Source: DATGKK01 sp035294725 | GTDB lineage: Bacteria > Actinomycetota > Acidimicrobiia > Acidimicrobiales > Bog-793 | Direction: 5' to 3' | Length of the DNA: 36,392 nt | Assembly: GCA_035294725.1 (NCBI GenBank) | Contig: DATGKK010000143.1 | Coordinates: forward strand, 1 to 36,392 | Part shown: piece after piece, positions 21,518-27,895 of the stretch | Position numbering within the stretch: the stretch's first letter is position 1 | Layout of the letters: every line of letters begins with the position of its first letter | Position numbers and translations under genes: made by a program | Notes under the pieces: generated by a model | Seen by the model: the letters and a program-made list of their open reading frames with translations, nothing else | What the model was told of the DNA's origin: nothing | Databases searched by the model: none

Positions 21518-23065
21518 TCAGGGGCGCTGGTCGTAGGTGGCGACGAGCCGGCGCGCGGCCCGGGCCTCGTCGACACGGCGCACCGGGGTGGTCCTCGGTG
21601 CGGCAGCGGCCTCGCCGGCCGATCCGGCAGCCCTCGCCTCGCTCGCGATCCGCACCAGCGCCTCGGCGAGGGCGGCGACGGTCTGCGGGCTCTCGGTCTC
21701 GGTCGGCTCGATCATGAGCGCCTCGTGCACGATGAGGGGGAAGTACACCGTCGGGGCGTGGAAGCCGAGCTCGAGGAGCCGCTTCGCCACGTCGATGGCG
21801 CGAAGCCCGGTCGCCTTCTCGAGAGAGTCGGCGGAGACGACGCACTCGTGCATCACGGTCCGGTCGTAGGGCAGGTCGTAGCTCCCCCGGAGGGCGTTCT
21901 TCAGCCAGTTCGCGTTGAGCACGGCGACGTCGGCGACCTCACGCAGCCCGTCGGCGCCGTGGAGGCGGATGTAGGTCCACGCCCGCAACAGGACGAGGGC
22001 GTTGCCGTGCCAGGAGTGGATGCGCCCGATGGAGCGCTCGGGGACTGCCCAGCCGAAGCGCCCGTCGGCCTCCCGGACCGGGCGGGGGCCGGGGAGGAAG
22101 GGGGCGAGCCGCTCGCTCACGGCGACGGGGCCGGCGCCCGGGCCTCCCCCGCCGTGGGGGGTGGCGAAGGTCTTGTGCAAGTTGAGGTGGACGATGTCAA
22201 AGCCCATGTCACCGGGCCGGACGACGCCGAGGATGGCGTTCAGGTTGGCGCCGTCGTAGTAGAGCAGGGCGCCCGCCTCGTGGACGAGGCGGGCGATCTC
22301 GACGATGTCCTCCTCGAACAGTCCGAGGGTGTTCGGGTTCGTGAGCATGATCCCGGCGACGTCCTCACCGAGGGCTGCCCGGAGGCTGTCGAGGTCGACG
22401 CCGCCTTGCGGGTTCGTCCCGACCGTGGTGACCTCGTAGCCGCCGAGCGTCACCGAGGCCGGGTTCGTGCCGTGGGCCGAGTCGGGGATGACGACCCGGG
22501 TGCGGCGCTCTCCCCGTGACTCGTGGTAGGCCCGCATGAGGAGGAGCCCCGTGAGCTCCCCCGCCGCCCCGGCGGCCGGCTGGAGCGTGGCGGCCGCCAT
22601 GCCGGTGACGGCGCAGAGCGCCTCCTCGAGCTCGACGAGGACCTCGAGCCAGCCCTGCGCGCTGCTGGCGGGGGTGGCCGGGTGGACGTTCGCGAACGCG
22701 GCGGCCGCGGCCGCCTCGTCGCAGAGCTTCGGGTTGTACTTCATGGTGCAGGACCCGAGCGGGTAGGCGCCGAGGTCCACCGAGTACTGGCGGTGCGTGA
22801 GGCGGGTGAAGTGGCCGACGAGGTCACGCTCGGAGACCTCGGGCAGCGAGACGGGCTCGGTCGCGAGCAGCTCGGGCGGGAGGAGCTCCTCGGCGGTCCA
22901 CTCGGGAAGCGAGGAGGTGCGGAACGAGGCGGCGCGCCGCCCGGGCACCGCGAGCTCGAACACCGTCGGCTCGCGGGCGTCCCCGAGCAACGGCGCGCTC
23001 GCGGCCCGCCCGCCCGGCTCCGGGCCGTGCGACATGAGGGCGGCCTCGCCGCTGGTCGTGGTCAT
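21518..23065 (-). CDS. gcvPB: glycine dehydrogenase (decarboxylating) subunit 2
   Basis: GcvPB is the PLP-bearing half of the two-subunit P-protein, which decarboxylates glycine and passes the aminomethyl group to the lipoyl arm of GcvH. The 515-residue product has LGSCTMKYNP, PAAGAAGEL, DSAHGTNPAS, YYDGANLNAI and HLNLHKTFATPHGGGGPG, whose lysine (about residue 296) binds PLP. The start is ATG 23065, overlapping the gcvPA stop by 4 bases (ATGA); a second Met ten codons on (MSHGPE) is possible. The first 45 or so residues, before FRTSSLP, are longer than in many relatives. The frame stays open upstream through gcvPA, but that is composition, not a fusion. It is the last gene of the cluster. 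Confidence 0.96.
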   Translation of the reverse strand: MTTTSGEAALMSHGPEPGGRAASAPLLGDAREPTVFELAVPGRRAASFRTSSLPEWTAEELLPPELLATEPVSLPEVSERDLVGHFTRLTHRQYSVDLGAYPLGSCTMKYNPKLCDEAAAAAAFANVHPATPASSAQGWLEVLVELEEALCAVTGMAAATLQPAAGAAGELTGLLLMRAYHESRGERRTRVVIPDSAHGTNPASVTLGGYEVTTVGTNPQGGVDLDSLRAALGEDVAGIMLTNPNTLGLFEEDIVEIARLVHEAGALLYYDGANLNAILGVVRPGDMGFDIVHLNLHKTFATPHGGGGPGAGPVAVSERLAPFLPGPRPVREADGRFGWAVPERSIGRIHSWHGNALVLLRAWTYIRLHGADGLREVADVAVLNANWLKNALRGSYDLPYDRTVMHECVVSADSLEKATGLRAIDVAKRLLELGFHAPTVYFPLIVHEALMIEPTETESPQTVAALAEALVRIASEARAAGSAGEAAAAPRTTPVRRVDEARAARRLVATYDQRP

Positions 23066-24432
23066 CGCACCGCCTTTTCCAGCGCGGCGGCGAACCCGTC
23101 GATCTCCGAGCGGGTCCGGCGCTCGGTCGCGGCGACGAGGAGCGAGCCCTCGGCGTCGCTGTTCTCGAAGCCCTCCCTCACCGGGACGCCGGCGAGGAAG
23201 CCCTCCTCGGCGAGCCGCTCGACCGCTGCCTCCGGCTCGACCGGGAGGCGGAGGGCGAGCTCCCGGAAGTAGGGCGCCGTCGTCACGGGCTCCACGCCGT
23301 CGATGGCGGAGAGGGACTCGAAGGTGTAGCGGGCGGCCCTTGCGCAGCGCAGGGCCACCTCCCGGAGGCCCGCCGTCCCGAGCCAGCTGAGCTGGATGGC
23401 GGCCGTGACGGCCATCAGGGTCTGGTTCGTGCACACGTTGCTCGAGGCCTTCTCCCGGCGGATGTCCTGCTCCCGGGCGCGCAGCGTGGTCACATAGGCG
23501 GGCCGGCCCTCGGCGTCGACCGTCTCCCCGACGAGGCGGCCCGGCAGCTTGCGCACGTCGGCGGCGCGGCAGGCGAACAGCCCGAGATAGGGCCCGCCGA
23601 AGCCGAGGGAGACCCCGAGGGGCTGCCCCTCCCCCACCGCGACGTCGGCACCGAGGCTGCCCGGCGTGCGGAGCAGCCCGCTCGCGACCGGGTCGAACGC
23701 GACCACGAGGCGGGCTCCGGTGGCGTCGGCCACCTTGCGGGCAGCCGTGACGTCCTCGAGGCAGCCGAGGTAGTTGGGGAAGGCGACGACGACGGCTCCT
23801 GCCTCCTCGCGCGTCGAGGCCGCCCCCTCCCAGTCGGTGGCACCTCCCCTGAGAGGCACGGTCTCCACCTCGTGGCCAGATCCCTTGGCGAAGGTCGCCA
23901 GCACCTGTCGCCATCTCGGGTTCACTCCCGCCGAGCAGAGCACGCGAGCCCGACCCGTGGCGGCCACGGCGAGGTTCACGCCCTCGACGAGCGAGGCCGC
24001 CCCGTCGTAGAGAGAGCCGTTCGCGATCTCGAGCCCAGAGAGGCGGGCCACCATCGTCTGGTACTCGAACACCGCCTGCAGCACCCCCTGGGCGACCTCG
24101 GGCTGGTAGGGCGTGTAGGCCGTGACGAACTCCGAGCGCCCCGCGAGCGAACGCACGACGGCCGGGACCTCGTGGTCGTAGGCGCCCGCCCCGGCAAAAC
24201 AGACGAGCGATCTCCCACCCGTGCCCCGGCCGGCGGGCCGGTTCCGCTCGCCGAGCTCGGCGAGGCGGTCGGCGACGTCGGCCTCGCTCTGGTGCGGGGG
24301 AAGGTCGAGGCCCCCCGCGAGGCGGATGGCGGCGGGGACCGTCTCGAACAGCTCCTCCAGGCTCGCGAGGCCGAGGTCGGCCAGCATGGCGGCGATCTCG
24401 GCCTCGGTGTGGGGGACGAAGGGGGCGTTCAT
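23062..24432 (-). CDS. gcvPA: glycine dehydrogenase (decarboxylating) subunit 1
   Basis: GcvPA is the N-terminal-type half of the split P-protein and forms the heterotetramer with GcvPB. The 456-residue product starts FVPHTEAEIAAMLADLG and shows the family marks CFAGAGAYDHEVP, TAYTPYQPEVAQGVLQAVFEYQTM, NGSLYDGAAS, GEGQPLGVSLGFGGPYLGLFA and EKASSNVCTNQ. Length is standard (about 450 aa). Its ATG overlaps the gcvT stop (ATGA), and its stop overlaps the gcvPB start. The split form contrasts with the single-chain GcvP of mycobacteria, although the surrounding gene order is mycobacteria-like. Confidence 0.96.
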   Translation of the reverse strand: MNAPFVPHTEAEIAAMLADLGLASLEELFETVPAAIRLAGGLDLPPHQSEADVADRLAELGERNRPAGRGTGGRSLVCFAGAGAYDHEVPAVVRSLAGRSEFVTAYTPYQPEVAQGVLQAVFEYQTMVARLSGLEIANGSLYDGAASLVEGVNLAVAATGRARVLCSAGVNPRWRQVLATFAKGSGHEVETVPLRGGATDWEGAASTREEAGAVVVAFPNYLGCLEDVTAARKVADATGARLVVAFDPVASGLLRTPGSLGADVAVGEGQPLGVSLGFGGPYLGLFACRAADVRKLPGRLVGETVDAEGRPAYVTTLRAREQDIRREKASSNVCTNQTLMAVTAAIQLSWLGTAGLREVALRCARAARYTFESLSAIDGVEPVTTAPYFRELALRLPVEPEAAVERLAEEGFLAGVPVREGFENSDAEGSLLVAATERRTRSEIDGFAAALEKAVR

Positions 24433-25511
24433 GGGTGGGTGGCCTTCGCGTCGAGCTTGATGCGGTGGAAGGGGGGCCGCACCACTCGGGCAGGTGTCGG
24501 CCCGCTGCGCAGGACGATCTCCACCTCCTCCCCCTCGCTCGTCGCCGAGGGGAGGAAGCCGAGCGCGATCCCCCGCTCGAGCACGGGAGAGTAGTTCCCG
24601 CTCGTGACGGCCCCGGCCGGCGCGCCGCCCGGCGGGAGGTGGATCGCGTCGCCGCCGCGAGGCGGCCGGCGCTGGTCCGTGAGGAGCCCCACGAGCCGTC
24701 GGGCGGGGCCGCCGGCGGCACGGACTGCGGCGAGGGCGGCCCTTCCGCGGAACTCGTCCTTCTCCCAACCGACGACCCAGCCGAGGCCGGCTTCGAGAGG
24801 AGTGATCGAGGGGCTGAGCTCGTGGCCGTGGAGCGGCAGCCCCGCCTCGAGCCGGAGCGTGTCGCGAGCGCCGAGGCCGGCCGGCTGGGCGCCGGCGGAG
24901 ATGAGCTCCCGCCAGAACCGCACGGCCACGGCCGTGGGCACCGCGCACTCGACGCCGTCCTCGCCCGTGTAGCCGGTCCCCGCGACGAGGCACTCCTCGG
25001 CTTCGAAGGAGAACCTCGCGACCCCGAAGCGCCGCACGGCGGCGGCCGCAGGAGCGACCTTGCCGACGAGCTGCCTCGCCTCGGGGCCCTGGACGGCGAT
25101 GACGGCTCGCTCGCCCGTCACGTCCGCGCCGCCGAGCGCTGCGAGGACGCGCTCGGTGTTCGAGGCGTTCGGCATCACGTCGAAGCGGTCCTCGTCGACC
25201 CACCAGACGATGATGTCGTCGAGGACGCCTCCCTCGTCGTTGAGGAGGTGGGTGTACTGCGCCCGCCCTGGGGAGATCTTGCGCAGGTCGTTCGAGAGCT
25301 GGCGCTGGAGCAGCTCGAAGGCGCCTCCGCCCGTCACCCGGACCGTGCCGAGGTGGCTCACGTCGAACACGGCAGCGTGCCGCCGGCAGGCGAGGTGCTC
25401 GGCGATGGTGCCCGCCGGGTAGGCGAGGGGCATCTCGAAGCCGCCGAAGTCGACGAGCTTGGCGCCGAGCGCGACGTGCTCGGCGTAGAGGGGGCTTCGC
25501 CGGAGGGTCAC
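24429..25511 (-). CDS. gcvT: aminomethyltransferase (glycine cleavage T-protein)
   Basis: GcvT transfers the methylene group from aminomethyl-lipoyl GcvH to tetrahydrofolate, giving 5,10-methylene-THF and ammonia. The 360-residue product has VDFGGFEMPLAY, FDVSHLGTVRVTG, LLNDEGGVLDDIIV, the folate-site acidic residue in PNASNTERV, GTGYTGEDGVE and LRLEAGLPLHGHEL. It starts at GTG (VTLRRSPLY), overlapping the stop of the upstream nuclease-like gene by 4 bases (GTGA). Expression is therefore tied to the MerR-regulator/nuclease-like pair upstream rather than to a promoter of its own. I see no glycine riboswitch. Confidence 0.96.
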   Translation of the reverse strand: MTLRRSPLYAEHVALGAKLVDFGGFEMPLAYPAGTIAEHLACRRHAAVFDVSHLGTVRVTGGGAFELLQRQLSNDLRKISPGRAQYTHLLNDEGGVLDDIIVWWVDEDRFDVMPNASNTERVLAALGGADVTGERAVIAVQGPEARQLVGKVAPAAAAVRRFGVARFSFEAEECLVAGTGYTGEDGVECAVPTAVAVRFWRELISAGAQPAGLGARDTLRLEAGLPLHGHELSPSITPLEAGLGWVVGWEKDEFRGRAALAAVRAAGGPARRLVGLLTDQRRPPRGGDAIHLPPGGAPAGAVTSGNYSPVLERGIALGFLPSATSEGEEVEIVLRSGPTPARVVRPPFHRIKLDAKATHP

Positions 25512-25843
25512 CCGGCCAATCTAACGGGGCAGGACCAGGGGTACTTTTCGAACAGGTCCTCGACGTCCCGGCGGTAGAGCACCTTCACCCGCACGCCCGG
25601 GTAGAGCCGCTCGAGCTGGCGGACCTTCCGGTTCTTCTCGGTCACGAGGTCCTGGCGAAGCGTCGTCAGCTCCACGAACATGTCGTGGGCGGGCAGGTAG
25701 AAGTCCGGGCGGAACCCGCAGGTCGGTGTGCCGTCAGGGCCCCATGAGAGGACGAACTCGACCGGCTCGTACTCCCAGGCGATCTGGTAGTAGTCGAGCA
25801 GCTCCGCGAAGAACCGCTCCGTGTCGTGGGCGAACCTCGTCAA
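25508..25843 (-). CDS. small PD-(D/E)XK-nuclease-like protein
   Basis: This is a 111-residue protein of unknown function starting at TTG 25843, overlapping the MerR-regulator stop as TTGA; its own stop overlaps gcvT. The sequence reads as one small alpha/beta domain: helix TERFFAELLDYYQIAWEYE, then PVEFVLSW, FRPDFYLP, MFVELTTL, a basic helix (LVTEKNRKVRQL), RVKVLYRRD. P46-D47 and E58 fit the PD...(D/E)XK pattern of restriction-endonuclease folds, but the third position is T60 where Lys is usual; K70 or K73 could take its place. I recall the DYYQ.WEYEP...PDFYLP...ELT block from proteins fused to hypoxanthine phosphoribosyltransferase in other bacteria, which fits the HPRT gene nearby. Catalytic activity is unproven. 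Confidence 0.72.
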   Translation of the reverse strand: MTRFAHDTERFFAELLDYYQIAWEYEPVEFVLSWGPDGTPTCGFRPDFYLPAHDMFVELTTLRQDLVTEKNRKVRQLERLYPGVRVKVLYRRDVEDLFEKYPWSCPVRLAG

Positions 25844-26379
25844 CGAGCCCGGGCCTGCTTCGCGGCCCTCGAGGTCGGGGGAGCCGAGCGGCCGACGGTG
25901 TCGCCGGGAGGCTCGGGGTCCGCTGCGCCGGTGCCCGCGCTCTCTTGCGGCTCGACGCCGAGCTCGACGATGCGGCTCGCCACGTCGTCGACCACTCCCG
26001 AGAGCGGCACGACGTTGAAGACGCCCTGACCCTGGCGGAGCAGGTCGAGCAGCTCCTCGCCGTCCCGGGCGAGCACGGAGTCGTTGGCACCGAGCACGAG
26101 GTTGGCCGAGGCCAGGTCGTCCCCGAGCGACTCGCGAAGGAATCCGATCGCCTTGCGCGCCCGCTGCAGGGTGACGCCGGCGTCGAGCAGCTGCTTGATG
26201 ATGCGCAGCACGACCACGTCCCGGTAGGAGTAGAGGCGCTGCGTGCCGCTTCCTCGTGCGAGGGCGAGCGACGGGCGGAGCAGGCCCGTCCGGTCCCAGT
26301 GGTCGAGCTGACGGTAGGTGATCCCGACGATCTTGCATACCTGGGGACCCCGGTAGCCCTGCTCGGTGCCTGCTCGCAT
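25840..26379 (-). CDS. MerR-family regulator (Rv1830-like)
   Basis: The 179-residue protein has an N-terminal winged-helix MerR domain: RGPQVCKIVGITYRQLDHWDRTGLL, GSGTQRLYSYRDVVVLRIIKQLLDAG. A middle part with GQGVFNVVPLSGVVDDV closely recalls mycobacterial Rv1830. The C-terminal 40 residues are disordered and Pro/Ala/Arg rich. MerR proteins twist promoters with long spacers; the promoter found upstream has an ordinary 17-base spacer, so this regulator may act on other targets or as a repressor here. No metal-binding cysteines of the classical MerR type are seen beyond the one in QVCKI. The ATG has only a weak ribosome site. The product is probably made together with the nuclease-like protein and GcvT/PA/PB. 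Confidence 0.9.
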   Translation of the reverse strand: MRAGTEQGYRGPQVCKIVGITYRQLDHWDRTGLLRPSLALARGSGTQRLYSYRDVVVLRIIKQLLDAGVTLQRARKAIGFLRESLGDDLASANLVLGANDSVLARDGEELLDLLRQGQGVFNVVPLSGVVDDVASRIVELGVEPQESAGTGAADPEPPGDTVGRSAPPTSRAAKQARAR

Positions 26380-26456
26380 CTCGGCCCCCGCTCGTCGGGG
26401 CTGCCCCCCGGCCTGGCGAGCCTGGACGACAGCGTCGTAACTACACCTGCGTCAGT

Positions 26457-26485
26457 AGCCTACGGCGTCAGCCGCCAACCGTCAA
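26457..26485 (-). promoter_or_regulatory. sigma-70-type promoter of the MerR2-gcvTPP operon
   Basis: On the minus strand TTGACG (26480-26485) and TAGGCT (26457-26462) are separated by exactly 17 bases, the best promoter in the window. Transcription should start near 26450, about 70 bases before the MerR ATG. A second TTGACG (26486-26491) abuts the first. CTGACGC is repeated at 26465-26471 (in the spacer) and 26449-26455 (start site), which could be regulator half-sites. Confidence 0.7.
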
Positions 26486-26526
26486 CGTCAAGCAGAGGTT
26501 CGCGTTCGTAGACACGATGCTGCCTG

Positions 26527-26550
26527 TCGCGAGCGCTCGCGATCGCGAGC
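26527..26550. repeat. two overlapping palindromes (TCGCGA repeats)
   Basis: TCGCGAGCGCTCGCGA (26527-26542) and GCTCGCGATCGCGAGC (26535-26550) are both perfect 16-bp palindromes sharing 8 bases. They centre about 90 bases upstream of the predicted transcription start and could bind a dimeric regulator. Confidence 0.5.
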
Positions 26551-26553
26551 AAC

Positions 26554-26632
26554 CCGAACCGCTCGACCTTGCGCACTGTTGCAAGCGCGTGGGGGGTCGA
26601 GCGGGCTGCGAGGAGTCGAGCGAGCGGTTCGG
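26554..26632. repeat. 12-bp inverted repeat enclosing a second hairpin
   Basis: CCGAACCGCTCG (26554-26565) and CGAGCGGTTCGG (26621-26632) are perfect complements. Within the 55-base loop CTTGC (26568-26572) pairs with GCAAG (26581-26585), and GTCGAGCG occurs twice (26597, 26616). As RNA this would fold into a branched hairpin. It lies in the 3-prime flank of the DUF151 gene and upstream of the MerR2 promoter, so it could be a processing or termination structure or a small RNA. Confidence 0.5.
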
Positions 26633-26777
26633 CGGTCGACGGCCCGGTCCATGTCGCCCCCGGTGAGGACGTTTCGGGGAGCGGCGTGTCCTCGTCGCCG
26701 GAGCCGCGCCGTGATACCGCTGGTGAGAGTCGTGAAGAACCCTCGATCTCAGGTGAAGGTAGAGGGTTGGGCCGAAG

Positions 26778-26791
26778 GGCACCGTGGTGCC
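26778..26791. terminator. small hairpin after the DUF151 gene
   Basis: GGCACC-GT-GGTGCC lies 22 bases after the DUF151 stop. The loop is tight and there is no T run, so termination is doubtful. Confidence 0.25.
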
Positions 26792-26812
26792 AGCCCCGCC
26801 GAGGCGACGGGC

Positions 26813-27316
26813 TCAGCCCGTGAAGTCCTCCGGCCGCAGCGTGTCGAGGAACTCGCGGAACTCCCCCACGATCTCCTCGGGGTTGGCCTGCTCGGAGACG
26901 TCGTCCTCGTCCGGCTCGATGAGGAGGCCCTCGGAGTCCATGAGGTCGTCCGCGACGTACAGCGGGGCATGGACCCTGAGCGCGAGGGCGATGCCGTCCG
27001 AGGGGCGGCAGGAGACCGCGTGGAGTGTGTTGCCGGCCCGCAGCTGCAGCTCGGCGTGGTAGGTCGACTCGACGAGCTTGGTCACGACGACCCGCTCGAG
27101 GCGGGCGCTCAGCGTCGTGAGGAGCTGGGACATGAGGTCATGGGTCATCGGGCGGCTCACCTCCACCCCCTGGAGGGCGTAGGCGATCGCCGTCGCCTCC
27201 GGGGCGCCCACGAAGATGGGGAGCGACCGGTGGGCCCCCTCGGTCTCTTCGAGCAGGACGACCGGCGTGCTCGACGGCAGGTCCACTCGTACCGCTGAGA
27301 GTCGAACCTCGACCAT
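26813..27316 (-). CDS. DUF151/bifunctional-nuclease family protein (Rv1829-like)
   Basis: The 167-residue protein matches the DUF151 (BFN) family: VEVRLSAVRVDLPSSTPVVLLEE, LPIFVGAPEATAIAYALQG, RPMTHDLMSQLL, SCRPSDGIALALRV. Plant members are reported to have DNase and RNase activity; bacterial ones, including Rv1829, have no settled role. The acidic C-terminal 45 residues (EPDEDDVSEQANPEEIV) are typical of the actinobacterial form. It starts at ATG 27316, 9 bases after the HPRT-like stop, with a weak ribosome site, and is the last gene before the long intergenic region, so it probably ends the garA-led transcript. Confidence 0.93.
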   Translation of the reverse strand: MVEVRLSAVRVDLPSSTPVVLLEETEGAHRSLPIFVGAPEATAIAYALQGVEVSRPMTHDLMSQLLTTLSARLERVVVTKLVESTYHAELQLRAGNTLHAVSCRPSDGIALALRVHAPLYVADDLMDSEGLLIEPDEDDVSEQANPEEIVGEFREFLDTLRPEDFTG

Positions 27317-27325
27317 GCAAGAAAC

Positions 27326-27895
27326 TTACCGCTCGAACAAGGCCTCGACGCTCGCAGCCGGGGCCCGTCGCAGGGCGTGGGGGTCGACCGCGCGGACCTC
27401 CGGCAGGTTCCGGAAGCGCTCGTCGAGATCGAGGCCGTAGCCGACCACGTACTCGTCGCCGATCGTGCTCCCGACGTAGCGGAGCTCGACCGGCAACAGG
27501 CGCCGCGTCGCCCGGTCGAACAGGGCGCACACGTCGACGGAACGGGCGCCCCGCTCGGTGAGGAGGCGGTGGACGTAGCTCACCGTGAGGCCCCGGTCCA
27601 CGATGTCGACCGCGAGCACGACGGCCCGGCCCGAGACGTCGACGTCGAGGTCCTTCGAGAGGTGGACCCGCTGGCCGCCGGCTCCGTACGGCCTGAGCGA
27701 GAGAAAGTCGACCGCGCAGGGAACCTCGATGTGCCGGGCGACGTCGGCGGCGAGGCAGACGCTCCCCTTCAGCAGCCCGACGAGGACGAGTCCGTCGGGG
27801 TGGTCGTGGGTGATGGCCTGTCCGAGGCGGGAGACGGTGGCGGCGAGCTCGCTGCCCGACAGCACCGGCGACCCGGCCGCGCCGGGCCCCGTCAT
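27326..27895 (-). CDS. hypoxanthine phosphoribosyltransferase family protein with altered PRPP loop
   Basis: The 189-residue protein has the type I phosphoribosyltransferase fold of the HPRT group: LVGLLKGSVCLAADVAR (pyrophosphate loop), FLSLRPYG (flexible loop), VDIVDRGLT (PRPP loop), DEYVVGYGLDLDERFRNLP (purine-binding end). HPRT makes IMP or GMP from hypoxanthine or guanine and PRPP. The PRPP loop is normally VEDIIDTG. Here V96 replaces the Glu and R101 replaces the Thr, while D97, D100 and G102 remain; the codons (GTC, CGG) are unambiguous. Activity may be altered, or the protein may be a regulator that senses purines or PRPP. The ATG overlaps the upstream MerR gene (ATGA). This gene is not part of the mycobacterial version of the cluster as I recall it. 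Confidence 0.87.
   Translation of the reverse strand: MTGPGAAGSPVLSGSELAATVSRLGQAITHDHPDGLVLVGLLKGSVCLAADVARHIEVPCAVDFLSLRPYGAGGQRVHLSKDLDVDVSGRAVVLAVDIVDRGLTVSYVHRLLTERGARSVDVCALFDRATRRLLPVELRYVGSTIGDEYVVGYGLDLDERFRNLPEVRAVDPHALRRAPAASVEALFER

Larger units (their letters stand above)
26380..26812. other. 433-base intergenic region before the MerR/gcv operon
   Basis: This is the only long gap in the window. It holds no credible gene. From left to right: a leader of about 70 bases before the MerR start, a consensus promoter (26457-26485), overlapping TCGCGA palindromes (26527-26550), a long inverted repeat (26554-26632), about 145 bases in which I see nothing clear, and a small hairpin (26778-26791) just after the DUF151 stop. 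I looked for a glycine riboswitch and did not find its conserved blocks. Confidence 0.6.

Noticed and set aside
21518..24721. Apparent extended N-terminus of GcvPB reaching through gcvPA
   Set aside because: The extension is an out-of-frame reading of gcvPA; the ATGA overlap at 23065 gives a normal GcvPB.
26468..26782. Small Arg/Pro-rich minus-strand open frame in the intergenic region
   Set aside because: It has no ribosome site, no recognisable domain, and overlaps the promoter and inverted repeats.
26380..26812. Glycine riboswitch upstream of the gcv operon
   Set aside because: A GCCGAAGGG-like block near 26771-26779 recalls the aptamer, but it is on the plus strand, opposite to the operon, and the tandem aptamer blocks are missing.
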